Source: Deltaproteobacteria bacterium (GTDB lineage: Bacteria; Desulfobacterota; Syntrophia; Syntrophales; Smithellaceae). Taken from it: a stretch of 35,017 nucleotides of DNA. Shown here one piece after another: positions 25,798 through 35,017 of this stretch. Under the pieces are notes generated by a model. The model had not been told where the DNA came from, did not search any database, and saw nothing but the letters and a program-made list of their open reading frames with translations. The translations under genes were made by a program, and so were the position numbers. The stretch is from the NCBI GenBank assembly GCA_026388535.1, contig JAPLJP010000164.1, positions 1 through 35,017 of the forward strand, in the 5' to 3' direction. Position 1 is the stretch's first letter. Each line of letters begins with the position of its first letter.

Positions 25798-26670
25798 ATG
25801 AGATCTATAAACAAAACCATGATTGAACATGCCATTAAAATTGCGCATGAAATTAAAGCAGACGCTTTGCTTGTCAGTGTGGATGTAATCAACGATATGA
25901 GCCTGCTGATGGATGAACTAAAAAAAGATATCAGCTTCATTATCGTTTCTCGCGAGAATGAATCAATATCGGACGAAGTGAAGAAAAACGCCCGAATATT
26001 ATACATTCCCAATGTAAATCTAACCCGCGTGGGAAAAATTAAAATTGCCATTGCAAAAGGGATAGTTTTAGGCTTTTTTAAAAGAGGCGATAAAGTTGTC
26101 TGTTTAAGCGGTGTGCCCAGATTTGGTTACACAGACAGCATTTTTGTAATTGATGTGGGCAAAGAATTTGAGATTTTAACATCTGATTTTATCAATGATG
26201 TAATTGAAAATGTCCGGCCGGAAGTTTTTAACGCCGCATTAAATATAGCCTGCGAACTGGCCGCTCAGGGAAGAGAAAACAAAAAAGTGGGAACGATCTT
26301 TGTTCTGGGAGACGATGAGAAAGTTATGCAGCTTTCCCAGCAAATGATTATCAACCCGTTTATGGGATATTCGGAAGAACAGCTTAACATTTTGAATCCC
26401 GAACTGGAAGAAACCATCAAGGAATTATCGGCGATTGACGGCGCCTTTATTATCAAAGAAAATGGTGTACTTGTGACTGCCGGAAGACATCTTAACGCCG
26501 CGCTGGACAGCCGTGATTTTCCCGCAGGCCTTGGCAGCAGACACATCGCCGCTGCCGGTATTACCAGCGTAACAAAAGCAGTGGCTATAGTCATTTCCGA
26601 ATCTTCGGGAAACGTAACTGTTTTTAAGAACGGTAAGCTGTTTGTGACTATTGAAAAACCGGTAGAATAG
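25798..26670 (+). CDS. Diadenylate cyclase (DisA_N/DAC domain) with N-terminal pyruvate-kinase-C-like alpha/beta domain, DacZ-like
   Basis: C-terminal DGAFIIKENGVLVTAGRHLNAALDSRDFPAGLGSRHIAAAGITSVTKAVAIVISESSGNVTVFKNGK carries the DGA and RHxAA motifs of DAC domains; N-terminal ~150 aa resembles the PK C-terminal fold. Confidence 0.85.
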   Translation: MRSINKTMIEHAIKIAHEIKADALLVSVDVINDMSLLMDELKKDISFIIVSRENESISDEVKKNARILYIPNVNLTRVGKIKIAIAKGIVLGFFKRGDKVVCLSGVPRFGYTDSIFVIDVGKEFEILTSDFINDVIENVRPEVFNAALNIACELAAQGRENKKVGTIFVLGDDEKVMQLSQQMIINPFMGYSEEQLNILNPELEETIKELSAIDGAFIIKENGVLVTAGRHLNAALDSRDFPAGLGSRHIAAAGITSVTKAVAIVISESSGNVTVFKNGKLFVTIEKPVE

Positions 26671-26861
26671 TGACACTCGTTAAGAGTGAATCCCGACATG
26701 CCGGGATGAAGCTCGAAACGTAAGTGGAACTATCCTAGGAACGAAGTGACGTAGGGTAGTGAGTCCCAAGTTTTAGAAGCGTAGCGTATGGGGATAGTGA
26801 CATCAGCCAAATTATCCAATCCCAATGAGTCGGGATTGGAAATTATCCCGCAAAGCAGGGG
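26668..26861. repeat. Modular hairpin-mosaic intergenic element (copy E5)
   Basis: CACTCgttaaGAGTG; GAAACGTAAGTGGAACTATCC; hairpins CCAATCCC-aatgagtc-GGGATTGG (26816-26839) and CCCGCAAAGCAGGGG; lies between the cyclase stop and the clpB start. Confidence 0.82.
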
Positions 26862-26876
26862 TAGAGGAAATGCAAT

Positions 26877-29489
26877 ATGCGTTTTGACAAATTTACTTTA
26901 AAAGTCCAGGAAGCGATCCAGGAGGCGCAGACACTGGCCGGTTCATACGGTCATCAAGAGATTGAGCCGGAACATCTGCTTGTTTCTTTTTTGCGGCAGG
27001 AAGAAGGCATTGTTGGAGCTGTTTTGGAAAAGCTGGGTGCCAAGCCAAATCAGATTGAGAAGGCGCTTATAAGTTTTCTGGAAAGACAGCCTCGCATCGA
27101 GGGTTCAGCCACAGGTCAAATATATCTTTCTGCCCGTTTGAATAAAATTTTCGATAAAGCCCTTACCGAAGCAGCCCGTCTCAAAGACGAATATGTAAGC
27201 GCGGAACATGTCTTGATTGCGGTGACTGAGGAAAAAACCGGTGAAGCCGCGAAAATTTTGCGGCAAGCGGGGGTAACCAAAGACAATATCTTTAAGGTGT
27301 TGGTGGAAATCAGGGGCAATCAAAGAGTTACCGACCCTAACCCGGAGGGGAAATATCAAGCTCTGCAGCGTTACGCCAGAGACTTCAATGAACTGGCCCG
27401 TAAGGGTTCTTTTGATCCGGTAATCGGCCGCGATGAAGAAATACGGCGCATCATGCAGGTGCTTTCTCGCCGTACAAAAAATAATCCGGTCTTAATCGGA
27501 GAACCGGGTGTCGGGAAAACAGCGATTGTTGAAGGATTAGCGCAACGCATTGTCAATGGCGATGTGCCGGAAAACCTGAAAAATAAACGCGTCATTGGTC
27601 TGGACATTGGTTCTCTGGTGGCCGGCGCGAAATATCGCGGCGAATTTGAGGAACGTCTGAAAGCGGTTTTGAAGGAAGTGATCAGCGCTCAAGGTGAGAT
27701 AATTCTCTTTATCGATGAAATACATACAGTTGTCGGAGCGGGTGCGGCGGAAGGTTCGATGGACGCTTCTAACATGCTCAAACCTGCTCTGGCCAGGGGG
27801 GAGTTGCGTTGTGTGGGCGCGACAACGCTTAACGAATATCGAAAATACATAGAAAAAGATGCGGCTCTGGAGCGTCGTTTTCAACCGGTTTTGGTCAAGG
27901 AGCCGACGGTGGAGGATACAATCGCCATCCTACGCGGACTGAAAGAACGTTATGAAGTTCATCACAGGGTGCGGATAAAAGATTCGGCCATAGTAGCCGC
28001 CGCTACGCTTTCGCACCGTTACATAACCGATCGCTTTCTGCCGGATAAGGCTGTGGACCTGATTGACGAGGCGGCATCCCGTTTAAAAATAGAGTTGGAC
28101 AGTATGCCTTCGGAAATTGACGCTATTGATCGTAAAATCATACAACTGGAAATAGAACGTCAGTCTTTGAAAAAGGAAACTGATAAAACCGCCAAGGAAC
28201 GGCGCGACAAGATTGAAAAGGAACTCGCCGATCTTAAATCCAGCATGGCTCAGATGAAAATACACTGGTCAAGTGAAAAGGATATAATCAATAAAATCCA
28301 AAATACTAAAGGCAAGATAGAGGCTTTAAAAACAGAAGAGGCCAATGCCCAGCGCGAAGGCAATCTTGCGAAGGTCGCGGAGATTCGCTACGGAAAGCTT
28401 GTAGCTTTGGACAAAAATTTACAGGAGGATCAGACAAAACTTCTGGAGATTCAAAAAAACAAACAAATGCTCAAAGAAGAGGTGGATGCGGAAGACGTGG
28501 CCGAAGTTGTCTCCAATTGGACGGGCATACCGCTATCAAGGATGATGGAAAGCGACGTGCAGAAACTCATTCATATGGAAGAACGGCTCAAAATGCGTGT
28601 CATCGGTCAGGATGAAGGCATTGGGGCGGTCTCCGCGGCGTTGCGCCGAGCGCGGTCCGGATTGCAGGATCCTAACCGTCCCATCGGATCGTTCATTTTT
28701 CTGGGACCCACAGGTGTTGGCAAAACCGAACTCGCACGCGCTTTGGCGGAATTCATGTTTGATAATGAACAGGCGATGATTCGCGTTGACATGTCGGAAT
28801 ATATGGAAAAACACGCGGTGGCTCGTCTGATCGGCGCTCCACCCGGTTATGTAGGCTATGACGAAGGAGGATATCTGACTGAAGCGGTGCGGCGTAAGCC
28901 CTACAGCGTATTACTTTTCGATGAAATTGAAAAAGCTCATCCCGATGTTTTTAATATTTTATTGCAGATACTCGATGACGGAAGGTTGACTGACGGGCAT
29001 GGCCGAACCGTTGATTTCAAAAACACAATAGTGATTATGACTTCCAACGTTGGCAGTCAATGGATACAGGATCCGACTTTAGATGATAAAGAAAAACAAA
29101 GCCGGACACTGGAGGCATTGCGTGCGACGTTTAAACCGGAATTCTTAAACCGCATAGACGATACGATTATGTTTTCCGCACTGAAACTGGAGGATATCTA
29201 TAAGATTGTTGATATTCAGATGAGTCTGATTGACAAGCGGCTCAAAGAGCGAAAACTGAGCATCGAATTGACAGAAAAGGCGAAAAACTATATAGCCGAA
29301 CAGGGCTACAGCCCTGTTTACGGTGCCCGTCCGCTTAAACGTTCATTGCAGAAACTTATTCTGGATCCGCTGGCGATGGAAATTCTGACCGGCAAATTTG
29401 CCGAGGGAGATCGAATCATCGCGGGTTTATCCAAGAAAGGTGAAATAACTTTAATGAGGCTCGCTAAAGACGAACGCAGTGAAGTCTGA
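26877..29489 (+). CDS. clpB: ATP-dependent chaperone ClpB
   Basis: [35 protein letters not shown]; two AAA+ modules ([37 protein letters not shown]); ClpB middle domain. Confidence 0.97.
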   Translation: MRFDKFTLKVQEAIQEAQTLAGSYGHQEIEPEHLLVSFLRQEEGIVGAVLEKLGAKPNQIEKALISFLERQPRIEGSATGQIYLSARLNKIFDKALTEAARLKDEYVSAEHVLIAVTEEKTGEAAKILRQAGVTKDNIFKVLVEIRGNQRVTDPNPEGKYQALQRYARDFNELARKGSFDPVIGRDEEIRRIMQVLSRRTKNNPVLIGEPGVGKTAIVEGLAQRIVNGDVPENLKNKRVIGLDIGSLVAGAKYRGEFEERLKAVLKEVISAQGEIILFIDEIHTVVGAGAAEGSMDASNMLKPALARGELRCVGATTLNEYRKYIEKDAALERRFQPVLVKEPTVEDTIAILRGLKERYEVHHRVRIKDSAIVAAATLSHRYITDRFLPDKAVDLIDEAASRLKIELDSMPSEIDAIDRKIIQLEIERQSLKKETDKTAKERRDKIEKELADLKSSMAQMKIHWSSEKDIINKIQNTKGKIEALKTEEANAQREGNLAKVAEIRYGKLVALDKNLQEDQTKLLEIQKNKQMLKEEVDAEDVAEVVSNWTGIPLSRMMESDVQKLIHMEERLKMRVIGQDEGIGAVSAALRRARSGLQDPNRPIGSFIFLGPTGVGKTELARALAEFMFDNEQAMIRVDMSEYMEKHAVARLIGAPPGYVGYDEGGYLTEAVRRKPYSVLLFDEIEKAHPDVFNILLQILDDGRLTDGHGRTVDFKNTIVIMTSNVGSQWIQDPTLDDKEKQSRTLEALRATFKPEFLNRIDDTIMFSALKLEDIYKIVDIQMSLIDKRLKERKLSIELTEKAKNYIAEQGYSPVYGARPLKRSLQKLILDPLAMEILTGKFAEGDRIIAGLSKKGEITLMRLAKDERSEV

Positions 29490-29533
29490 AGCGCAAGCCG
29501 AATTATCCCCGGAGCGTAGCGGAGTGGGATAAG
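29471..29533. repeat. Modular hairpin-mosaic element (copy E6) overlapping the clpB 3' end
   Basis: CGAACGCAGTGAAGTCTGAAGCGCAAGCCGAATTATCCCCGGAGCGTAGCGGAGTGGGATAA; matches the E1/E3 core. Confidence 0.78.
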
Positions 29534-29567
29534 CGATTCACTGACAAAATAATTTGGAGGAAAGATA

Positions 29568-30416
29568 ATGGGTAACACGATAAAAACCGCTCTTTTACTG
29601 GGAGCGTTGACCGGATTATTGATGTTTATCGGCGGCCTTGCTGGTGGAAGGGGAGGCGTTTATATCGCTTTCATTTTCGCTGTAATTTTAAATTTCGGCA
29701 GTTACTGGTTTTCCGATAAAATTGTTCTGCGAATGTATAAGGCGCAGGAAGTTTCAGAAAGCTCGGCGCCTGATCTTTACAGTCTTGTTCGTAACCTGGC
29801 GTTAAAAGCCAATTTGCCTATGCCGCGGGTTTTTATTATTCCCGAAGAAACAGCCAATGCTTTTGCGACCGGTCGTAACGAGAAACATGCGGTTGTCGCC
29901 GTGACGGAAGGAATAATGCGGATTTTGAATAAAGAAGAACTCGAAGGTGTAATCTCCCATGAGCTCACACATATTAAGAACAGAGATATGCTTATCAGCT
30001 CTATTGCCGCAACTCTTGCCGGCGCCATTGTATGGCTGGCTCATATGGCTCAATTCGCGGCTATTTTCGGCGGCGGCCGCAGTGATGATGATGATCACGG
30101 CGGAATAATCGGTTTGATAGCGATGGCCATTTTTGCTCCTCTGGCCGCAGCCGTTATTCAAATGGCCATCTCCCGTTCCCGCGAATATCTGGCTGATGCC
30201 GGTGGCGCTAATATCACCAAAAACCCTTACGGATTGGCTTCCGCTTTGGAAAAACTTTCCAGAGCTTCGCAGATTATTCCGATGAATGCCAATCCCTCCA
30301 CGGCGCATTTGTTTATTGTTAATCCTCTGACTGGAAAATCACTCATGAACCTCTTCAGCACTCATCCGCCGCTGGAGGAAAGAATCGCCCGCTTAAGAAG
30401 CATGAAACCATATTAA
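29568..30416 (+). CDS. htpX: M48 zinc metalloprotease HtpX
   Basis: [26 protein letters not shown] (HExxH), [35 protein letters not shown]. Confidence 0.95.
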   Translation: MGNTIKTALLLGALTGLLMFIGGLAGGRGGVYIAFIFAVILNFGSYWFSDKIVLRMYKAQEVSESSAPDLYSLVRNLALKANLPMPRVFIIPEETANAFATGRNEKHAVVAVTEGIMRILNKEELEGVISHELTHIKNRDMLISSIAATLAGAIVWLAHMAQFAAIFGGGRSDDDDHGGIIGLIAMAIFAPLAAAVIQMAISRSREYLADAGGANITKNPYGLASALEKLSRASQIIPMNANPSTAHLFIVNPLTGKSLMNLFSTHPPLEERIARLRSMKPY

Positions 30417-30419
30417 AAA

Positions 30420-30437
30420 AATTATTCCGCAATGCGG
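30420..30437. repeat. Mini hairpin module resembling the AATTATCC-CGCAAAGCG unit (copy E7)
   Basis: AATTATTCCGCAATGCGG upstream of the SD of the next gene; compare AATTATCCCGCAAAGCAGGGG at 26841-26861. Confidence 0.45.
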
Positions 30438-30451
30438 CAAGGAGAAAAAAT

Positions 30452-30868
30452 ATGGAAGAAAATAAGAAGGAATCGGGGTTTGTAGTGAAGGATAAACGTC
30501 TTTTTGATGAGTCAGGCAAAGAACGTTCAGAAGAAAAAGCGCAGTCTCAATCTGTCAAAAAAAATCCTGAAGTTCAGGAGAATTCACAAACTGCGCAAAC
30601 TGAAACCAAACAGGATTTCGATTATCCGCCGATAACCTTTACTAATTTTGTTCTGTCTTTAAGCACTTCGGCCCTTTTTCATTTTGGAGATTTTCCCGAT
30701 TCTGAAGGTGGAGAAATACAAAAAAACCTGCCGGCGGCGAAACAAACCATTGATATTCTCGATATGCTCAATGAAAAGACCAAAGGAAATCGCGACGAAA
30801 ACGAAAACAAGTTGATCCAGAGCGTTCTCTACGAATTGAAGATGCGCTACGTCAAAGAAAAGGTTTAA
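30452..30868 (+). CDS. DUF1844 family protein
   Basis: FTNFVLSLSTSALFHFGDFPDSEGGEIQKNLPAAKQTIDILDMLNEKTKGN. Confidence 0.85.
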   Translation: MEENKKESGFVVKDKRLFDESGKERSEEKAQSQSVKKNPEVQENSQTAQTETKQDFDYPPITFTNFVLSLSTSALFHFGDFPDSEGGEIQKNLPAAKQTIDILDMLNEKTKGNRDENENKLIQSVLYELKMRYVKEKV

Positions 30869-30869
30869 A

Positions 30870-31709
30870 ATGCACTGGATTGCTCCGGCGAAAATAAATC
30901 TTTTCCTGCGCGTCTTGCGGAAACGTGCCGATGGATACCACGACATTGTTTCCCTCATGCAGAAAATTACACTCTATGATGAATTGATTTTTTCTCCCCG
31001 TCCGAAAGGTATTATTCTAAACTGCCCCGGGAGCAATTTGTCGGCAAATGAAGATAATCTGGTAATTCGCGCCGCAAAATGCATTTTTGATTATTGCAAT
31101 TATCCTTCCGGCATGGAAATTACTCTTTATAAAAAAATACCTATGACCGCCGGTCTGGGAGGCGGAAGTTCCGATGCCGCTACAACTTTGAAAGCCTTGA
31201 ATAAAATATGTTCTTTAAAGTTGAAAAAGGAAGAACTGCTCAGACTGGGAGCAAAAATAGGGGCGGATGTCCCCTTTTTTATTTTTGGAAACACGGCCTT
31301 AGCATCTGGAATAGGCGATAAACTCAAACACTTACCAAACCTTCCACAATTGAACCTTCTTCTCATTAAACCCCCTTTCGATCTTTCTACAAAAATGGTT
31401 TATAAAAACCTCAATTTAAGATTGACAAGGGGGAAAAATAATTATAGCATTCCGCGGTTTTTTGCACTGAGCGATATAGTTCAGGGGTTGTATAATGACT
31501 TGGAGTCAGTTTCGTTGGAAATTTACCCTGAATTGGCTGATTTTAAAAAAATGTTGCTCAGTCATGGTGCGCTTGGCGCATTGATGTCGGGTAGTGGCCC
31601 AACAGTCTTTGGAATATTTAGGAACGGAAAAGAGGCAAAAAAAGCCCTGGAATCTATCAAGAAAGAAGTTTCAGACCAATGCACGGTCTTTCTTGCCAAG
31701 TCTTTGTAA
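30870..31709 (+). CDS. ispE: 4-diphosphocytidyl-2-C-methyl-D-erythritol kinase
   Basis: APAKINLFLRVLRKRADGYHDIVSLMQKI; KKIPMTAGLGGGSSDAATTL; MSGSGPTVFGIF. Confidence 0.96.
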   Translation: MHWIAPAKINLFLRVLRKRADGYHDIVSLMQKITLYDELIFSPRPKGIILNCPGSNLSANEDNLVIRAAKCIFDYCNYPSGMEITLYKKIPMTAGLGGGSSDAATTLKALNKICSLKLKKEELLRLGAKIGADVPFFIFGNTALASGIGDKLKHLPNLPQLNLLLIKPPFDLSTKMVYKNLNLRLTRGKNNYSIPRFFALSDIVQGLYNDLESVSLEIYPELADFKKMLLSHGALGALMSGSGPTVFGIFRNGKEAKKALESIKKEVSDQCTVFLAKSL

Positions 31710-31765
31710 TTATTGCATCTTCCTAATAAGATTGTGAGTTATACCCTTCATTGAAGTATTTGTAT

Positions 31766-31840
31766 TGGGGCGTCGTCAAGCGGTAAGACACAGGATTTTG
31801 GTTCCTGCATTCGGAGGTTCGAATCCTCCCGCCCCAGCCA
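31766..31840 (+). tRNA. tRNA-Gln (anticodon TTG)
   Basis: TGGGGCGTCGTCAAGCGGTAAGACACAGGATTTTGGTTCCTGCATTCGGAGGTTCGAATCCTCCCGCCCCAGCCA; full cloverleaf with encoded CCA. Confidence 0.96.
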
Positions 31841-31865
31841 ATAAATATATTGAAAAGGGCCTAAG

Positions 31866-32807
31866 ATGTTAGAAAAGATCAGGATATTTTCCGGTAATGC
31901 CAACATCGCACTGGCAACAAAAATTTGCAAACATTTGGGAGTGCCTTTAGGCAAAGCTAATGTGACGACTTTTAGCGATGGAGAGACCCGTGTAGAAATT
32001 GATGAAAACGTCCGGGGTATGGATGTTTTCATTATCCAGTCCACTTGCCCGCCTGTTAATGTGACACTAATGGAATTACTCATAATGATTGATGCCATGA
32101 AAAGGGCTTCCGCTGACCGTATCACTGCGGTTGTTCCTTATTACGGATACGCCAGGCAGGACAGAAAAGTTGCTCCCCGCGCTCCTATTTCAGCAAAACT
32201 AGTGGCCGATCTGATTACCACCGCCGGAGCCAACCGTGTACTTTCCATGGATCTACATGCCGGTCAGATTCAGGGATTTTTCAATATTCCGGTGGACAAT
32301 CTTTTTGCCAAACCAGTTCTAATGGATTATATGAAGAAAAATTTTTTAGATAATACAGTGGTTGTTTCGCCGGATACCGGCGGCGTGGAACGGGCCAGAT
32401 CTTTCGGAAAAAAGCTGGGAGCGAGCCTCGCTATTATTGACAAGAGAAGGGAAGGGCCTAACGAAGCCGAAGTGATGAATATCATCGGTAATGTAAAAGG
32501 TAAAAGAGTCATTATTCTGGATGATATGATTGACACGGCGGGAACAGTTGTGCAGGCCGCAAGCGCCATGAAGGAAGCAGGCGCTTTGGAAATTTCCGTT
32601 TGTTGTACGCATCCTGTTTTATCCGGGCCAGCGCTGGAACGTATCGAAGGTTCCAAGATCAAGGAAGTCCTTGTAACTGACACGATACCGCTTGGTGAGA
32701 GGGCGAAAAAATGTAAAAAAATAAAAGTTTTATCGGTATCCGGAATTTTAGGTGAGGCCGTGCGCCGGATTTATTACAACGATTCCGTAAGCTCATTATT
32801 TATATAG
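31866..32807 (+). CDS. prs: Ribose-phosphate pyrophosphokinase
   Basis: [67 protein letters not shown]. Confidence 0.97.
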   Translation: MLEKIRIFSGNANIALATKICKHLGVPLGKANVTTFSDGETRVEIDENVRGMDVFIIQSTCPPVNVTLMELLIMIDAMKRASADRITAVVPYYGYARQDRKVAPRAPISAKLVADLITTAGANRVLSMDLHAGQIQGFFNIPVDNLFAKPVLMDYMKKNFLDNTVVVSPDTGGVERARSFGKKLGASLAIIDKRREGPNEAEVMNIIGNVKGKRVIILDDMIDTAGTVVQAASAMKEAGALEISVCCTHPVLSGPALERIEGSKIKEVLVTDTIPLGERAKKCKKIKVLSVSGILGEAVRRIYYNDSVSSLFI

Positions 32808-32829
32808 GAATTTATATTAGGAGGAACAA

Positions 32830-33534
32830 ATGGAGGTAACAGATTTAGCGGCTCAAGTCCGTAAAGAACAAAAGAAAGGACCATCTCGCCGTCTGCGGCA
32901 AAGTGGATTTATCCCGGCGATTTTTTACGGCCGCGCTGCCGAAAATATTTTATTGGCGGTAAGGAATGATGAATTGGTCAAACTGCATAAAGATAAAAAG
33001 GACCATGCCTTTATTAAATTGATTATTGATGACGGTGGCAGTAAAAAGACAGAGAAACTATCATTAATTAAAGAGTTGCAGGTACAGCCCCTGACGGGGA
33101 AATTTTACCATGCCGATTTTTATGAAGTGGATATAAAGCGCAAGATCACCATGGATGTATCCCTGCGTTTTATAGGTAAAGCCATTGGCGTGGAAAACGG
33201 CGGCGAATTGCAGCATATAAGGCGGGAAGTAAAAGTTTCTTGTTTGCCTTTAAACCTTCCGGATCATATTGACGTGGACGTAACTAATCTCGAAATAGGT
33301 GATTCCATAAAAATCAGGGATTTGACGGTTGCCGAGGGAGTAACAATGTTGGATAGGCCCGATTCTTCGGTCGCGTCGGTTGCCGTCATCAAGGTTGCCA
33401 AAGTTGAGGAACCGGTGAAAGAAGAAGGTGCCGCTGAAGAAGGCGCTGCGGTAGCTGAAGGCGAAGCTCCGGCAGCGGGTGCGGCAGCTCCGGCAGAAAA
33501 GGGGAAGGCGGCTCCGGCAGAAAAGGGGAAGTAA
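32830..33534 (+). CDS. rplY: 50S ribosomal protein L25/general stress protein Ctc
   Basis: VRKEQKKGPSRRLRQSGFIPAIFYGRAAENILLAV; C-terminal TL5-like domain; Ala/Glu/Pro-rich tail. Confidence 0.94.
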   Translation: MEVTDLAAQVRKEQKKGPSRRLRQSGFIPAIFYGRAAENILLAVRNDELVKLHKDKKDHAFIKLIIDDGGSKKTEKLSLIKELQVQPLTGKFYHADFYEVDIKRKITMDVSLRFIGKAIGVENGGELQHIRREVKVSCLPLNLPDHIDVDVTNLEIGDSIKIRDLTVAEGVTMLDRPDSSVASVAVIKVAKVEEPVKEEGAAEEGAAVAEGEAPAAGAAAPAEKGKAAPAEKGK

Positions 33535-33629
33535 CTTTATAGAAGAATGTAATAATTGGGTGACAGCAAGTGCTTCCCTCGAGTTTAACAAAAATATTTT
33601 TCTGGCGCGGTAAAGAGAGGGAGCAGGCC

Positions 33630-34205
33630 ATGTATCTGATTTTGGGTTTGGGAAATCCCGGCAGCCGTTATCAGTATACAAGACACAACATCGGATTTAT
33701 GGTGTTGGAAAAAATTGCCACTCAATGGGAAGTGGATTTAAAGCAAAAAAGTTTCGAAGCTCTTTGGAATAGAGGTAAAATTTCCGGTATAAATGTGTTG
33801 CTGGCAATACCTCAAACATATATGAATTTAAGCGGCAATGCGGCAAGAAAGTTACTTGCCTACTTTAAAATGGATATAAGTAATTTAATAGTAATTCATG
33901 ATGATCTTGATTTACCTTTTGGAAAGCTTCGCCTTAAGACAGGCGGAGGAGACGCTGGTCATAAAGGATTGAAATCTATTACTACATGCCTCGGTTCTGG
34001 CGATTTTATGCGAGTCAGAATGGGTATTGGTAAACCTTCTGACAGGTCTCGCGTTGAAGATTATGTTTTAAAACAGTTTGGTTCGGAAGAATCTGCTATG
34101 CTCCAGCAAATCATTCAATTTGCAGCCGAAGCCACAACTGATATTGTTATGTCAGGTATGCAACAAGCTATGGCTAAATACCATACAAAAAATATAAGTA
34201 ATTAA
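33630..34205 (+). CDS. pth: Peptidyl-tRNA hydrolase
   Basis: MYLILGLGNPGSRYQYTRHNIGFMVLE; HDDLDLPFGKLRLKTGGGDAGHKGLKSI; start at 33630 rather than 33570. Confidence 0.96.
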   Translation: MYLILGLGNPGSRYQYTRHNIGFMVLEKIATQWEVDLKQKSFEALWNRGKISGINVLLAIPQTYMNLSGNAARKLLAYFKMDISNLIVIHDDLDLPFGKLRLKTGGGDAGHKGLKSITTCLGSGDFMRVRMGIGKPSDRSRVEDYVLKQFGSEESAMLQQIIQFAAEATTDIVMSGMQQAMAKYHTKNISN

Positions 34206-34222
34206 AAAAGGAGGATGGATTA

Positions 34223-35017
34223 ATGTTACACAACAAACGAAGTATCTGGACATTTTTACTGAGCTCATTGATGTTTCTGCTCATGGCTGGCGTCGCATTT
34301 GCCGGTGAAGCGGATATCAAGTTGCCAGATTTAACAACAATTTCTTTTCTGGGCGGCGCCTTGTCAGGCATGATGATTCTTAATGTCGGACTTGTTGTCT
34401 GTCTCATAGGTATGATTTTCGGCGTGCTTCAATACGTACAAACAAAAAATCTGCCCGCACACAAAGCAATGTTGGATGTATCCCAGACAATCTGGGAAAC
34501 CTGCAAAACCTATCTTTTCCAGCAGGGTAAATTTTTGATTGCGCTGTGGATTCTGATCGCTGCTTGTATAGTTTATTATTTCGGCGCTTTACAGGGTAAA
34601 GTAGTATCAGACATCATTATTATTCTTGCGTGCTCGATCGTGGGTATTCTGGGTTCTTATACAGTTGCCTGGTTCGGTATTCGCATCAATACCGTGGCTA
34701 ATTCCCGCGCTGCCTTTGCTTCCCTGAGTGGAGATCCTTTAAACATCGTCAACATCTGTTTACGTTCCGGCATGAGCGTTGGATTGCTTCTGGTCAGCAT
34801 CGAACTGTTCTTCATGATCCTCATTCTGGCTTACATTCCCAAAGAATTAGCCGGTCCCTGTTTTATCGGTTTTGCCATCGGTGAATCTCTGGGCGCTTCC
34901 GCTCTGCGTATCTGCGGTGGTATCTTCACCAAGATTGCCGATATCGGTTCCGACCTGATGAAAATTGTTTTCCATCTACCGGAAGACGACCCCAAAAACC
35001 CCGGTGTTATTGCCGAC
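34223..35017 (+). CDS. hppA: Membrane-bound ion-translocating pyrophosphatase, truncated at window edge
   Basis: Reading from ATG 34223 after GGAGG: MLHNKRSIWTFLLSSLMF...RINTVANSRAAFAS...GGIFTKIADIGSDLMKIVFHLPEDDPKNPGVIAD (GGxxTKxADxGxDL...PEDDPxNPxVIAD signature); absent from the supplied ORF track. Confidence 0.92.
   Translation, partial: MLHNKRSIWTFLLSSLMFLLMAGVAFAGEADIKLPDLTTISFLGGALSGMMILNVGLVVCLIGMIFGVLQYVQTKNLPAHKAMLDVSQTIWETCKTYLFQQGKFLIALWILIAACIVYYFGALQGKVVSDIIIILACSIVGILGSYTVAWFGIRINTVANSRAAFASLSGDPLNIVNICLRSGMSVGLLLVSIELFFMILILAYIPKELAGPCFIGFAIGESLGASALRICGGIFTKIADIGSDLMKIVFHLPEDDPKNPGVIAD

Noticed and set aside
26672-26686. CACTC-GTTAA-GAGTG upstream of clpB as a CIRCE/HrcA operator
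   Set aside because: CIRCE is TTAGCACTC-N9-GAGTGCTAA. Here the spacer is 5 nt, the arms are short, and the same CACTCG...CGAGTG hairpin occurs in the unrelated E3 copy, so it is part of the repeat.

Overview
The window looks like a Gram-negative, deltaproteobacterial-type chromosome; Syntrophales-like is an inference from gene order and protein flavour only. In order it contains: (1) a 5'-truncated DUF11-repeat protein and a 2081-aa DUF11/SdrD-B-like surface protein with a C-terminal beta-barrel-like region. (2) The rpsF-rpsR-DUF2232-rplI-dnaB operon, with a leader that fits the S6:S18-binding RNA motif and a bidirectional terminator at its end. (3) An OmpA-family protein with thrombospondin type-3 repeats and a polyproline linker. 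(4) A 2909-aa cyclic beta-1,2-glucan synthase (NdvB/Cgs-like). (5) An RpoH-like sigma factor. (6) A REP-associated (RAYT/Y1) transposase with flanking inverted motifs, bracketed by two ~125-bp palindromic repeats. (7) An orphan lipoprotein-like ORF. (8) A diadenylate cyclase with archaeal DacZ-like architecture. (9) clpB, htpX, a DUF1844 protein, ispE, tRNA-Gln, prs, rplY (L25/CTC), pth and the start of an hppA-type membrane pyrophosphatase. The most unusual signal is a dispersed family of modular, hairpin-rich intergenic elements at ~7.5, 22.1, 23.45, 25.4, 26.7 and 29.5 kb, with a mini-copy at 30.4 kb. Conserved linkers (TAATRAGACTC, GTTAGTCG/GTAAGTGG, AATTATCC) and GCGAAGCG/GAACGAAGTG-like loops alternate with stem arms that differ between modules but stay self-complementary. 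One copy is closed by perfect 13-bp terminal inverted repeats and another supplies the 3' end of clpB.
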